64,000 nt of DNA from positions 1-64,000 of the forward strand of contig NZ_JAFLRK010000013.1 in assembly GCF_017315735.1 (NCBI RefSeq). The letters run 5' to 3'. The translations under genes were made by a program, and so were the position numbers. Positions 43,305 to 56,886 of this stretch are shown in pieces. The stretch is from Paracoccus shandongensis (GTDB lineage Bacteria > Pseudomonadota > Alphaproteobacteria > Rhodobacterales > Rhodobacteraceae). Below the pieces are notes generated by a model. It was not told the DNA's origin. It was given only the letters and a program-made list of their open reading frames with translations, and did no database searches. Positions within the stretch are counted from its first letter, which is position 1. The number at the start of each line of letters is the position of its first letter.

Positions 43305-43930
43305 GCCACAAAGGCGGCGGTGCGGCGGTCGGCCTCGGTCTCGGGGCCTTGCGCCCAGGGGCGGAAGCGCAGGCGGAAGGCCGCAAGACGGGTGGCCGGG
43401 TCCACGGGCGGATAGCCGATGCGGGTCAGGCTGGTCTGAAGATCCGCGTCCGCGCCCGTGCCGCCGGCCAGCGCCAGCCCCTCGCGGGCCAAGCGCTGCC
43501 AGTCGAAGCGCGGGCCGGGGTCGATCTTGCGGCCCGGCGCCATGTCCGAATGGCCGATCACGCCCGCAGGTCCGATGCGCCAGCGCGCCATGATGTCGCG
43601 CAGCAGGGCCACCAGCGCATCCATCTGCCGGACCGGGAAGGGGCGGTCGCCGGGATTGGCGATCTCGATCCCGATGGAGCGGGAGTTCACGTCGCAGCAG
43701 TCCTGCCACGACCCCGCGCCCGCGTGCCAGGCACGGCGATCCTCGGGCACCAGGGGATCAAGACGGCCATCCTCGTGGATCAGCCAATGGGCGCTGACCT
43801 CGGCCACGGGATCGCACAGGCGCGCGCGCGCCTCGGCGGTGTCGGCCATGCCGGTGTAATGCAGGACGACCAGTTCGGGGCGCTGGCCCCGGCGGTCGCC
43901 ATGGTTGGGACTGGGGAAATCCCCGGTCAC
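43277..43930 (-). CDS. N-acetylmuramoyl-L-alanine amidase (AmpD-like)
   Basis: The 217-residue protein has the amidase_2 fold: LVVLHYTGM with the first zinc histidine near residue 24, VSAHWLIHEDG, AWHAGAGSW, and IGHSDMAPGRKIDPG with zinc and catalytic residues near 125. No signal peptide is evident, which suggests cytoplasmic recycling of anhydro-muropeptides as in AmpD. It overlaps the upstream lipoprotein gene by 4 bp. Confidence 0.92.
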   Translation of the reverse strand: MTGDFPSPNHGDRRGQRPELVVLHYTGMADTAEARARLCDPVAEVSAHWLIHEDGRLDPLVPEDRRAWHAGAGSWQDCCDVNSRSIGIEIANPGDRPFPVRQMDALVALLRDIMARWRIGPAGVIGHSDMAPGRKIDPGPRFDWQRLAREGLALAGGTGADADLQTSLTRIGYPPVDPATRLAAFRLRFRPWAQGPETEADRRTAAFVAYSAATGSR

Positions 43931-44382
43931 AGCGGCGGCTGGTCGCCCGCGCGCATCGAAGGGGGCACGATCACGATCGGCGCGTTCGAATCGCGCACAA
44001 CGCGCGCGGGGGCGGTGGTCTGGACCGGAACCGCCTGGACGGGCACCGCCCGGACCGGAGCCGCCTGTCCCCGGACCACCGGGACTGCAACAGGCCGTGT
44101 GGATGCGGGCTGCACCTTCTTCACCACCCGCACGCGGTTCACGCCCATGGTGGGCGGGACCGGCACCGGGCTGCGTCCGGCGATGTCGGCGCCGGTCGGG
44201 GCATAAAAGGGCCGCGCGACCGGAATGGTCTTGGGCGATTCGGCGTTGGTCACCAGGGCTGCCTCGCGTGCGGCGCGATATTCGCCATAGCGGGTGGGCG
44301 CGAAATTGTAGTTCGGGTTCCAGCCCAGATGTTCGCCACAGCCGGCAAGCGCCAGCACCGAAAGGATCAGACAGCCGCGCAT
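43927..44382 (-). CDS. Proline-rich lipoprotein, function unknown
   Basis: The 151-residue product begins MRGCLILSVLALAGCGEH, a lipoprotein signal with lipobox LAGC. A low-complexity Pro/Val/Ala-rich region follows, with repeats such as VPVQAVPVQ, typical of an extended periplasmic spacer. The ATG at 44382 follows GGAGGCACG; the longer frame overlaps the gatA region. The 4-bp overlap with the amidase gene suggests a cell-wall-related role, but no domain is recognised. Confidence 0.8.
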   Translation of the reverse strand: MRGCLILSVLALAGCGEHLGWNPNYNFAPTRYGEYRAAREAALVTNAESPKTIPVARPFYAPTGADIAGRSPVPVPPTMGVNRVRVVKKVQPASTRPVAVPVVRGQAAPVRAVPVQAVPVQTTAPARVVRDSNAPIVIVPPSMRAGDQPPL

Positions 44383-44413
44383 CGTGCCTCCATGACCTGC
44401 CACCGGGCCAAGC

Positions 44414-45892
44414 CTACCACCAGCGATCCGGCTTTGCCACAAATCCTGCAGCGCGTTCAAGGACAAGCGCGTGGTTGAGCAATTCGCCTTCCTCGAACGG
44501 GCGGCCGAACAGTTGCAGGCCCAGGGGCAGGCCCTGCCGGTCCTGGCCCACGGGAACCGCGATGCCCGGCAGGCCGACCAGGTTCAGCGTCACCGTGAAC
44601 ACGTCGTTCAGATACATCTGCACCGGATCGCTGCTGTCCATGGCCCCCAGGCCGAAGGCCGCGGACGGAGTCGTCGGCGCCAGGATCGCGTCGATGCCCT
44701 CGGCGAAGGCATTGTCGAAGTCGCGCTTGATCAGCGCGCGGACCTTGCGGGCGCGGTTGTAATAGGCGTCATAGAAGCCCGCCGACAGCACATAGGTGCC
44801 GATCATCACCCGGCGCTGCACCTCGGGGCCAAAGCCTTCGGCGCGGGTCTTTTCATACATCTCGGTGATGCCGTCGCCCTGGCCCAGCTTGGCGCGGCGG
44901 CCATAGCGCACCCCGTCATAGCGCGCGAGGTTCGACGAGGCCTCGGCCGGCGCGATCACGTAATAGGCGGGCAGGGCGTATTTCGTGTGCGGCAGGCTGA
45001 TGTCGACGATCTGGGCGCCTGCATCGCGCAGCATGGCCGCGCCCTTGTCCCACAGCGCCTCGATCTCGGGCGGCAGGCCGTCGCGGTATTCGCGCGGGAT
45101 GCCGATGCGCTTGCCCCGGATGTCGCCGGTCAGCAGGGATTCGTAATCCGGCACGGCCACGTCGGCGCTGGTCGAATCCTGCGGATCGACGGAGGCCATC
45201 GCCCCCAGCATGATCGCCGCGTCGCGCACCGTCTTGGTCATCGGCCCGGCCTGGTCCAGGCTGGACGCATAGGCGATCACCCCCCAGCGACTGACCCGGC
45301 CATAGGTGGGCTTCAGCCCCACGATGCCGGTGAAGGCCGCGGGCTGGCGGATCGACCCGCCGGTATCGGTCCCGGTCGCCGCCAGGCACAGGTCCGCCGC
45401 CACCGCCGCCGCCGACCCGCCCGAGGAACCGCCCGGCGTCAGCTGCCGGTCATCGACCTTCCAGGGGTTCACCGCCGCGCCATAGCAGCTGGATTCGTTG
45501 GCCGAACCCATGGCGAATTCGTCCTGGTTCAGCTTGCCCAGCATCACCGCCCCCGCGTTCCACAGGTTCTGCGTCACGGTGGATTCGTATTCCGGGCGGA
45601 ACCCTTCCAGGATCCGGCTGGCGGCCTGGCTGGGCACGCCCTTCACGCAGAACAGATCCTTGATCCCCAGGGGGATCCCGGTCATCGGCGCCGCGTCCCC
45701 GGCCTTGATGCGGGCATCAGCGGCCCGGGCCATGTCGCGCGCCATCTCGGGCGTCTTGTGGACGAATGCGTTCAGCGCGCCCGCCCCCTCGATGGCGGTC
45801 AGGCAGGCTTCGGTCAGCTCGACGGCCGTGGTGTCGCCCTTGCGCAGGGCGTCGCGCGCGTCCGCGATGGTCAGGGTGTTCAGGTCGCTCAT
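44414..45892 (-). CDS. gatA: Asp-tRNA(Asn)/Glu-tRNA(Gln) amidotransferase subunit GatA
   Basis: The 492-residue amidase-signature protein has the Ser-cisSer-Lys triad: [14 protein letters not shown] (lysine near residue 78), [13 protein letters not shown] near 150-160, and [12 protein letters not shown] with the catalytic serine near 178. GatA releases ammonia from glutamine for transamidation of misacylated tRNA. It overlaps gatC by 4 bp; gatB is not in the window, which is common in Rhodobacteraceae. The following tRNA-Glu gene is unrelated to the operon. Confidence 0.96.
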   Translation of the reverse strand: MSDLNTLTIADARDALRKGDTTAVELTEACLTAIEGAGALNAFVHKTPEMARDMARAADARIKAGDAAPMTGIPLGIKDLFCVKGVPSQAASRILEGFRPEYESTVTQNLWNAGAVMLGKLNQDEFAMGSANESSCYGAAVNPWKVDDRQLTPGGSSGGSAAAVAADLCLAATGTDTGGSIRQPAAFTGIVGLKPTYGRVSRWGVIAYASSLDQAGPMTKTVRDAAIMLGAMASVDPQDSTSADVAVPDYESLLTGDIRGKRIGIPREYRDGLPPEIEALWDKGAAMLRDAGAQIVDISLPHTKYALPAYYVIAPAEASSNLARYDGVRYGRRAKLGQGDGITEMYEKTRAEGFGPEVQRRVMIGTYVLSAGFYDAYYNRARKVRALIKRDFDNAFAEGIDAILAPTTPSAAFGLGAMDSSDPVQMYLNDVFTVTLNLVGLPGIAVPVGQDRQGLPLGLQLFGRPFEEGELLNHALVLERAAGFVAKPDRWW

Positions 45893-46176
45893 TCCACCAC
45901 CTTCGGGACGGCAAAGAAGCCCTCGCGGGCATCGGGGGCGTTGGACAGGATCTTGTCGGCCATCTCGCCGGTGGTCACGACATCCTCGCGCCGCTTGAGC
46001 CGCATGGGCGTGACGCCGGTCATGGGTTCCACGCCGGTCACATCGACCTCGGACAGCTGTTCCATGAAATGCAGGATGCCGTTCAGTTCGCGGGCAAGCG
46101 CCGGCAGGGCGGCGTCATCGACCGCGATGCGCGCCAGATGCGCGACCTTGCGGGCCTGATCCTCGGTGATCGACAT
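45889..46176 (-). CDS. gatC: Asp-tRNA(Asn)/Glu-tRNA(Gln) amidotransferase subunit GatC
   Basis: The 95-residue protein has the GatC sequence pattern: [19 protein letters not shown], a helical middle with [11 protein letters not shown], and [11 protein letters not shown]. GatC stabilises the GatA-GatB complex. The ATG at 46176 follows AAAGGAAACGCC; the upstream in-frame extension is not supported. It is the first gene of gatCA. Confidence 0.95.
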   Translation of the reverse strand: MSITEDQARKVAHLARIAVDDAALPALARELNGILHFMEQLSEVDVTGVEPMTGVTPMRLKRREDVVTTGEMADKILSNAPDAREGFFAVPKVVE

Positions 46177-46301
46177 GGCGTTTCCTTTCGTTGGCCGGGG
46201 TTTACAGCCCCCGGCGCGCCCCTGCAAGAAGGGCGGCCTTGCGCAGCCCGGGACGTTTGCTGCCTTTGCCGAAAATTTTCTCGGACGGCAGATTTTTCCC
46301 C

Positions 46302-46330
46302 TTGCGCCCCTTCGCGGCTTTGCCTAAACA
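46302..46330 (+). promoter_or_regulatory. Promoter of tRNA-Glu
   Basis: TTGCGC (46302-46307), a 17-bp spacer and TAAACA (46325-46330) lie 41 bp upstream of the tRNA. The position and spacing fit a sigma-70 promoter for the single tRNA gene. Confidence 0.5.
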
Positions 46331-46371
46331 CCGCTCCACGCCGCCGGGAAACACGGGCAGCGTCGACAAGT

Positions 46372-46446
46372 GGCCCGTTCGTCTATCGGTTAGGACGTCA
46401 GGTTTTCAACCTGAAAAGAGGGGTTCGACTCCCCTACGGGCTGCCA
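46372..46446 (+). tRNA. tRNA-Glu (anticodon UUC)
   Basis: A 75-nt cloverleaf: acceptor stem GGCCCGT/ACGGGCT with G1-U72, a D arm with GGTTAGGAC, anticodon arm CAGGT-TTTCAAC-CTG with anticodon TTC, T arm GAGGGGTTCGACTCCCC, and an encoded CCA (46444-46446). All stems pair. It marks the left edge of the CRISPR-Cas locus, and tRNA genes are common integration sites for mobile elements. Confidence 0.97.
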
Positions 46447-46696
46447 CAAAATCAAGAAAATCGTTTCTTCTCAACGCTCTTGCAGCAGCTTCTGCTGGCC
46501 TGTCCGGTGGGTTGGCCAAGTCGCGCCATCAGGTGATCCGATCCAGCGCCTTGTGGGCCAGTGCAGCCCGAGGGCGAGAGTTTCACTGATCGAACGCCAG
46601 GCGATTCAAGCGATACGTGGCTGCAGGCCTTCATCGACTTGCCTGTTGGAGGACCGGCTGTCCTGCGGCCTGTTCTTGCCCGTCATGGCTCATCCG
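46447..46696. other. Spacer between tRNA-Glu and cas3 without a recognised gene
   Basis: A small AT-rich hairpin AAGAAA-ATCG-TTTCTT lies at 46454-46469. Short open frames cross the rest (for example a plus frame at 46561) but show no ribosome binding site or family resemblance. No integration-site duplicate was seen. Confidence 0.5.
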
Positions 46697-46711
46697 TTGC
46701 AAGCTTTGCAA
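46697..46711. promoter_or_regulatory. TTGCAA-GCT-TTGCAA element before cas3
   Basis: Two self-complementary TTGCAA hexamers, 3 bp apart, lie 19 bp upstream of the cas3 start and just before its ribosome binding site. A role as operator for cas3 is possible but only positional. Confidence 0.3.
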
Positions 46712-46730
46712 TGTGTTGGAGGAGCAAGCC

Positions 46731-49262
46731 ATGCAGGTTGCGCAGATCGGACGCTGGCCCGGGAAAAGCCCTGTCCTGCCCGGTCAGCCTTCGCATCCCG
46801 CAGTCTATCACATGCTGGACGTCGCTGCCGTGGCCGAGGTCCTGCTGGCCGATCACCCGCGGCGCGACCTGTTCTGCCTGCTGATCGCGCTGCACGATCT
46901 GGGCAAGATCGGAAACGTGTTCCGCGACATGCTTTTGAACGGCACGGTCCAGGACAGAAAACACTGGGAGGTGACGGAGGCCTGGCTGCTGGACAAGGAA
47001 ATCGAAAGATTGCTGCTGAACCGGCTCGATGGCCGTTTCCAGGCATTGCGCCCCCTGGTTTCTGCCATTGCAGGCCATCACGGCAAGCCCCCGCGAACAG
47101 GGGAACACGATTGGAAGCGGATGCGTGACCGCGCGGGTGACGAGGCACGCGCGGACGCGATGGCATTCGTGCAAGGCTGCCTTGATCTGTGGCCCGAAGC
47201 GCGCCTGAACGGTCTGCGCCAGAACGAGGCCAAGACCCTGACATGGTTCCTGGCCGGGGTCACGACGGTTGCCGATTGGGTCGGCTCCAACACGGAATGG
47301 TTCGCGCCGCAAAGTGCCGGCCCGACGCTGGCCGAATACCTCGACGATGCCCGTCAACGCGCGCCGGATGCCCTGCGCGCCGCCGGGTTGTTGCCGCCCT
47401 TACCGAAAGACGATCCGCTGTTCGATTTCGCCCTGCGCCCCATGCAGCGGGCCGCGCGCGACATCGCATTGCCGCCCGGACCGATGCTGGCGATCATCGA
47501 GGACGAAACCGGCGCCGGCAAGACCGAGGCCGCGTTCATCCTGGCGCAACGGATGCTGTGCGCGGGCAAGGGGCGGGGCCTTTATGTCGCGCTGCCGACG
47601 ATGGCGACGGCGGATGCGATGTTCCGCCGCGCGCGCAAGGTCGTGAGCGGCTTGTTCCAGGACGCGCCCTCGCTGACGCTGGCGCATGGCCGGGCGGGGC
47701 TGTCGGTCGAGTTCCGGGATGTGCGCAACACGGCCCCTGGGTCGGACGATCCCGTCTGCGGCGACTGGCTGGCGGCCAGCAGGCGGCGCGCCCTGCTGGC
47801 GGATGTGGGCGTCGGCACCATCGACCAGGCGCTGCTGGCGGTGCTGCCGACCCGCTTCGCCACGCTGCGCAACTGGGGCCTGTCGCGCAAGATCCTGATC
47901 GTGGACGAAGCGCATGAACTGGGCGAGCCCTACATGGCGCATGAACTGGCCACCCTGCTGCGGCTTCATGCGATGCAGGGCGGCTCGGCCATTCTGCTGA
48001 CGGCGACGCTGCCGCTGGATTTGCGGGCGCGGCTGTCGCGCGCCTTTGCCGAAGGGGCCGGGCAGCCCTTTGCCGAGGACCGCGACCCCGCCTATCCCAG
48101 CCTGTCGATCCCCGCAGGCGCATCGGTGCGCAGCTTCGACCCGCCGGAAATGACCAAGGGCGATGTCGCGGTCAACCGCCTTCCCGATGCGGATGCCGCG
48201 CTGGATCTGCTGGCCCGCCATGCCGCTGCGGGTGCGGCCTGCGTCTGGGTGCGCAATGCCGTGGACGACGCGATCTCTGCTGTCGCCGCGTTGCGGGCGC
48301 GGGGCATCGCGGCCGATCTTCTGCACGCCCGCTTCACGCTGGCCGACCGCAAGCGGATCGAGGCGGGGATGATGGCCCGTTTCGGCCGCGACGGCACGGC
48401 CCGCCAGGGGCGGGTTCTGGTGGGGACGCAGGTGCTGGAATCCTCGCTGGATCTGGACTTCGACGTGATGGTGTCGGACCTTGCCCCCATCGCCTCGCTG
48501 ATCCAGCGGGCCGGGCGGCTGTGGCGGCACATGGACCTGCGCCCGGCGGACCTGCGCCCGGTGCCTGCGCCGGTGCTGCATGTCGTTTCGCCCGATCCGG
48601 CGGCAGTCGCGGATGATCGCTGGCTGCACGGCGTCCTTGATCGCGGTGCCTGGGTCTATCCCCTGGCGGATCAATGGCGCACCGCTGCGGTCCTGGCCGA
48701 GGCGGGCGCCCTCCGCGCGCCCGGCAACCTGCGCGCCCTGATCGAGGCCGTGCATGGCCGCGACGCCCGCCCCGTGCCCCCCGCGCTGGAGCGCGCCGAA
48801 CTGGAAACCATCGGCGAAGGCCATGCCCGCAGCAGCCACGCGCGCCAGGCAACGATACGGATCGAGGAAGGCTATCGCGATGGCGGCGGCGGTTCCGACG
48901 ATGCCGAATATCCGACCCGGCTGGGGCAGCCGACGCGGACCCTGCTGCTGCTGCGCCGCGAGGAAGGGCGGCTGCGGTTCTGGTCGGGCGATGCGGACGC
49001 CTGCGATACCCATGCCAGGGCCGAAGCCGAGGCGCTGAGCGAGGTTTCCGCCAGCGCCGCCCGGCTGGCCGGGCTGGATCTGCCGGATCAGAAGGATCCT
49101 GAACTGGCCGGTTTCAGCAAGGACTGGCCGGACTGGCGCAAGGCCTCGGTGACGCTGTGCGTGGTGGAGGATGGGAGGATCTGCGAGGGGCTGGCCTATG
49201 ATGGGGATTTGGGGTTGCTGTTTGGGCAAGGGCCGGAAGGTATGGGACCAAAGCCTTCTTGA
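46731..49262 (+). CDS. cas3: CRISPR-associated helicase/nuclease Cas3 (type I-E)
   Basis: The 843-residue protein has an N-terminal HD nuclease domain (ALHDLGKI near residue 55, AGHHGKPP near 120) and an SF2 helicase: Walker A EDETGAGKTE near 262, DEAH box VDEAHEL near 391, SAILLTATLPL and RAGRLWRH. It is recruited by Cascade to unwind and degrade target DNA. The ATG at 46731 follows TTGGAGGAGCAAGCC, a strong site; the longer frame to 46617 has none. No damage is seen. A 163-bp gap separates it from casA. Confidence 0.95.
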   Translation: MQVAQIGRWPGKSPVLPGQPSHPAVYHMLDVAAVAEVLLADHPRRDLFCLLIALHDLGKIGNVFRDMLLNGTVQDRKHWEVTEAWLLDKEIERLLLNRLDGRFQALRPLVSAIAGHHGKPPRTGEHDWKRMRDRAGDEARADAMAFVQGCLDLWPEARLNGLRQNEAKTLTWFLAGVTTVADWVGSNTEWFAPQSAGPTLAEYLDDARQRAPDALRAAGLLPPLPKDDPLFDFALRPMQRAARDIALPPGPMLAIIEDETGAGKTEAAFILAQRMLCAGKGRGLYVALPTMATADAMFRRARKVVSGLFQDAPSLTLAHGRAGLSVEFRDVRNTAPGSDDPVCGDWLAASRRRALLADVGVGTIDQALLAVLPTRFATLRNWGLSRKILIVDEAHELGEPYMAHELATLLRLHAMQGGSAILLTATLPLDLRARLSRAFAEGAGQPFAEDRDPAYPSLSIPAGASVRSFDPPEMTKGDVAVNRLPDADAALDLLARHAAAGAACVWVRNAVDDAISAVAALRARGIAADLLHARFTLADRKRIEAGMMARFGRDGTARQGRVLVGTQVLESSLDLDFDVMVSDLAPIASLIQRAGRLWRHMDLRPADLRPVPAPVLHVVSPDPAAVADDRWLHGVLDRGAWVYPLADQWRTAAVLAEAGALRAPGNLRALIEAVHGRDARPVPPALERAELETIGEGHARSSHARQATIRIEEGYRDGGGGSDDAEYPTRLGQPTRTLLLLRREEGRLRFWSGDADACDTHARAEAEALSEVSASAARLAGLDLPDQKDPELAGFSKDWPDWRKASVTLCVVEDGRICEGLAYDGDLGLLFGQGPEGMGPKPS

Positions 49263-49425
49263 TCATTGTTCCGAACCCGAAAGGCCAGGAAAGTGCAGGC
49301 CCTGGCCGGGTGCTTTCGGTGAGAAAATCCAGAAAGCCGCTTTGAAATCTGTTGCCGGATTGCCTCTGCGCGATCTAGCTTGATTCCGCCATACCTTGGA
49401 AAATGATGTATTTCGGAGTTCCTTT
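49263..49425. promoter_or_regulatory. cas3-casA spacer, likely Cascade promoter region
   Basis: In I-E systems the Cascade operon often has its own promoter here. A hairpin GGCCAGG-N11-CCTGGCC (49283-49307) could end cas3 transcription, although no U-run follows. TTGATT at 49380 has no convincing -10 partner. No coding frame is recognised. Confidence 0.35.
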
Positions 49426-50870
49426 TTGCCCCTCAATCTCATTTCCGACGCCTGGATTCCCGTGTCCTGCACCCATGGCCGCAGGATCATCCGTCCCGAT
49501 CAGATCGCCGAACCCGATGTCCTGTTCCCCGACTGGCCGCGCGCCGACCTGAACATCGCCTGCCTGGAACTGCTGATCGGCCTTGTCCATCTGGCCGACC
49601 CGGTCGAGGAGGTCGAGGACTGGGCCGACCGCAAGCCCGATCCCGACCGGCTGCGCGCGGCCCTGGCGCCCTTGGCGCCCGCCTTCGACCTGGGCGGCGA
49701 TGGGCCGCGCTTTCTGCAAGACCGCGAACGGTTCGAGACGGCGAATGCCAAGGTGGACGTCAATTCGCCCGACATGCTGTTCATCGATTCGGCGGGCGGC
49801 AACACCACCCGGAACAATGCCGACCTGATGGTGCGGCGCGGGCGCTATCCGCGCCTTGATCCCGCGCTGGCGGCGATGGCGCTTTACACGCTGCAATCGC
49901 AGGCCCCGGCGGGGGGCGCGGGCAACCGCACCTCGATGCGGGGCGGGGGGCCGATGATCACGCTGGTCGAACCGCCCGAACCGGGGCTGTGGCCGCTGGT
50001 CTGGGCGAATGTCCCGCTTGGCCGCCCGCAGGGACCGGATGCGCTGCCTTGGATGCAGGGCACGCCCCGGCCCGATCCCGTCTATCCGCCCGAGGACGGC
50101 AACCTGGCCGAGGCTTTTTTCGGAATGCCCCGCCGCCTGCGCCTGATCTTCGACGGCGATCAGGTCACGGGCGTCCTGCAAAAGCCCTGGGGCGCGAATT
50201 ATGCAGGATGGGAACACCCGCTGACGCCTCATTACCGCGTGAAGGACGGCGCGGAACTGCTGCCCCAGCATCCGCGCGCGGGCGCCTTTGGGTATCGCAA
50301 CTGGCTTGGCATCAACGCGGCCTCGACCAGCGACCTGCGCCGCCAGGCCGCTGCGCTGACGGGATATGCCGACCGCGCCTACAGCACCGACGGCGCCAGC
50401 GTCATCGTCGCGGGTTGGGCGATGGACAACATGAAGCCCCGCGATTTCACCCTGTCGCGCCAGCCGCTGATCCCGAAGGGCGAGGCGCTGACCCGCATCC
50501 AGCGGATGATCGCCGCCGCCGAGATCTGCGCCCCCGCGCTGCGCAACGCGCTGAAGCCGCTGGTCGGCGAAGGCACCGCGCTGGAGGCGCTGCGCGAGGA
50601 ATTCTTCCTGCGCACGCAAGGCCCGTTCGAGCGGCTGGCGGGCGAAACCGGCCAGGACGACACGATGGCCCGCTGGCTGGCCGGGATGCACAAGACGGCA
50701 CTGGCCCTTTTCGACGACGCGGCGATGCCGGGACTGGCGGGAATGCCGATCAAGGACGTGGAAACCATCTTGCGCGAACGGAACCTGCTGATCGCGATGT
50801 TCCGCGGGCAGGGCAAGATCGGCGCCCGGCTTTACGGCGAACTGGGGTTGGAGGCGAAGGCAAGGGCGGC

Positions 50871-50874
<4 letters not shown>
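49426..50874 (+). CDS. casA: Cascade large subunit CasA (Cse1/Cas8e)
   Basis: The 482-residue protein begins PLNLISDAWIPV, the classical Cse1 start. A TTG at 49426, preceded by CGGAGTTCCTTT, is the most likely start; no ATG is in frame nearby and another TTG lies at 49396. Internal features include NTTRNNADLMVRRGRY near residue 130, SQAPAGGAGNRTSMRGGGP (key block GNRTSMRGG) and KPWGANYAGWEHPL. CasA recognises the PAM and recruits Cas3. The length is normal. It overlaps casB by 4 bp. Confidence 0.93.
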
Positions 50875-53134
<2,260 letters not shown>

Positions 53135-53138
<4 letters not shown>

Positions 53139-53838
53139 GCCTGTATCTGTCGCGCCTGACGCTGTCGCGCGCCCCCTCGGTCGATGCCTTGAAGCGCCTG
53201 ATCGACCCCCAGGAACGCGGCCGCGCGCAGGACGCCCATCACCGCCTGCTGTGGTCGGCCTTCGCCGGCGATCCCGACGCCCCGCGCGATTTCCTGTGGC
53301 GGGCCGAGGGGAACGGCCGCTTCTTCGTCCTGTCGCGCCGCCGCCCGGCGGATTCGCCCTTCTTCGATCCGCCCGAGGTCAAGGCGTTCGCCCCGGCCCT
53401 TGCCCCCGGCGACCGGCTGGACTTCGTGCTGCGCGCCAACGCCACCCGCACCCGCAAGACCGGCGAGACGACCGCATCGGGCAACGACCGGCGCAAGCAT
53501 GACGACGTGGTCATGCACGCCATCCGCGACCTGCCCAAGGGCGCGCGGGCCGAGGCGCGCATGGCCGCCGCCGAAACCGCGGGCCGCGCCTGGCTGGAAG
53601 GGCAGGGCGCCCGCGCCGGCTTCGCCATCGAACGCGCCGAGGTTGCGGATTATTCCGTGGTCGCGCTGCCCCATCATCGCGGCCCGCGCCGGGGCCAGCC
53701 GCAGTTCGGCATCCTGGATCTGTCGGGGGTGATCCGCCTTGACGATCCCGCGCTGTTTCTGGACCGCATGGCCCAGGGGTTCGGGCGGGCGAAGTCCTTC
53801 GGCCACGGATTGATGATGATCCGCCGGGCGCGCCCCGC

Positions 53839-53842
<4 letters not shown>
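53135..53842 (+). CDS. casE: crRNA endonuclease CasE (Cas6e)
   Basis: The 235-residue protein begins MSLYLSRLTLSR, has the conserved region RAQDAHHRLLWSAF near residue 33 with the catalytic histidine, and ends with the RNA-binding glycine loop GFGRAKSFGHGLMMI. It cuts the pre-crRNA at the base of the repeat hairpin and stays bound to the 3' handle. It overlaps casD and cas1 by 4 bp each. Confidence 0.95.
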
Positions 53843-55061
<1,219 letters not shown>

Positions 55062-55117
55062 TCGGTGCCTTGCGGCTGATTGAATTTTTGCTGGTGGATC
55101 AACAAACTGCAACAAGT
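55062..55117 (+). promoter_or_regulatory. CRISPR leader with candidate IHF site
   Basis: These 56 bp are AT-richer than the flanking genes. GATCAACAAACTG (55097-55109) resembles the IHF consensus WATCAANNNNTTR, with departures at the first base and at the first T of TTR. It sits 9-21 bp upstream of the first repeat, where IHF bends the leader in the E. coli I-E system. Confidence 0.5.
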
Positions 55118-56854
55118 CTGTTCCCCGCATGCGCGGGGATGAACCGGCCAGGGCCGCAGCGATTGAGCGGCTTGTGGACTGTTCCCCGCATGCGCGGGGA
55201 TGAACCGGCGTTGATGATAGCGAAAATACCTAGCGCGAGCTGTTCCCCGCATGCGCGGGGATGAACCGGTCGCTGCGGAAACGCCCCGCTGGGCGGCATT
55301 CTGTTCCCCGCATGCGCGGGGATGAACCGACGGCCAACTCGTGCAGCGTCACGATGAGCAGCTGTTCCCCGCATGCGCGGGGATGAACCGATGCCGCTGC
55401 CCGTGGCGCTGAAGTCCAGGCTCTGTTCCCCGCATGCGCGGGGATGAACCGACGATCGACTGCACCTTTCCGGATTACCAGCGCTGTTCCCCGCATGCGC
55501 GGGGATGAACCGGTCCGGCAGGGGAACGCGGACCTGCGGGGGAACTGTTCCCCGCATGCGCGGGGATGAACCGACCAGCAGCCCGCTTTCCCAGTTGAAC
55601 GTGCCCTGTTCCCCGCATGCGCGGGGATGAACCGATGGTGACAGCCGCGTCGATGTCGTTCAGGTCCTGTTCCCCGCATGCGCGGGGATGAACCGTTTTA
55701 CGTCACGGGTGGCGCCCATGGCTACACCTGTTCCCCGCATGCGCGGGGATGAACCGCAATACGGCCTCTTCCTGGGCAATGTTGTCACCTGTTCCCCGCA
55801 TGCGCGGGGATGAACCGCCGGAACCGCCGCAGACAGGACCGAGCAGCGACTGTTCCCCGCATGCGCGGGGATGAACCGGCGCGGCGCATCGCGATCCCGG
55901 TCGGGCCGGACTGTTCCCCGCATGCGCGGGGATGAACCGGCGGCATAGGTCTCGCGCGCCGCCTGCGTGCCCTGTTCCCCGCATGCGCGGGGATGAACCG
56001 CTTTCGGGATAGCGCCGCCGTGCGCTCAAATCCTGTTCCCCGCATGCGCGGGGATGAACCGGCCGCTTGGGATTTCTCACAGTTCGCATAGGACTGTTCC
56101 CCGCATGCGCGGGGATGAACCGGCCGCAGCCAGATCACCGCGCGCGAGATCGCCCTGTTCCCCGCATGCGCGGGGATGAACCGCTGGTAGAGCGCCGCGC
56201 CCTTCACGTCGAAGACTGTTCCCCGCATGCGCGGGGATGAACCGGCAACCCGCCCCCGCCCATGGTGGCGGTCCTGCTGTTCCCCGCATGCGCGGGGATG
56301 AACCGGTCCGCGTGTCGTGCGGAAACACGCGGTCGTTCTGTTCCCCGCATGCGCGGGGATGAACCGGCATTGCCCGCATTGATGCGGTCCTGCACGGCCT
56401 GTTCCCCGCATGCGCGGGGATGAACCGCTGCCACCCGAACAGGACCGGCCCGGTGATAACTGTTCCCCGCATGCGCGGGGATGAACCGCGGTGGACGGCG
56501 TTGATGTTCGTCTCGTGGTCCTGTTCCCCGCATGCGCGGGGATGAACCGTCCCACGACGTGTCCGTCAGGGGCTTGTCCGTCTGTTCCCCGCATGCGCGG
56601 GGATGAACCGGGCCGCATCGACCGCACACGCATTCCAGCCGCCTGTTCCCCGCATGCGCGGGGATGAACCGCTAGACCGCGACAGCGATGGTGTGCCGTG
56701 CGACTGTTCCCCGCATGCGCGGGGATGAACCGGCGGCGGTCATCAGCACCAACGGCGGCGCGGTCTGTTCCCCGCATGCGCGGGGATGAACCGAACCTGG
56801 ACGAGGCGACGGGCGGGGCTGTGTCCTGTTCCCCGCATGCGCGGGGATGAACCG
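55118..56854 (+). CRISPR. Type I-E CRISPR array, 29 repeats and 28 spacers
   Basis: The 29-bp repeat CTGTTCCCCGCATGCGCGGGGATGAACCG, given here as CTGTTCCCCGC plus GGGGATGAACCG ends, recurs every 61 bp, so all spacers are 32 bp. The repeat folds with stem CCCCGC/GCGGGG and loop ATGC, as expected for Cas6e, and ends in ATGAACCG, the 5' handle. All 29 copies appear identical by eye. The leader side is at 55118, next to cas2. Open minus-strand frames across the array are artefacts of the repeat. Confidence 0.97.
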
Positions 56855-56886
56855 CCTCTGGATCAGGGCATCGGTTGGGCCCGTCA

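Noticed and set aside
46454..46469. AAGAAA-ATCG-TTTCTT as terminator of tRNA-Glu
   Set aside because: The stem is short and AT-rich with no U-run beyond its own arm, so the evidence is too weak.
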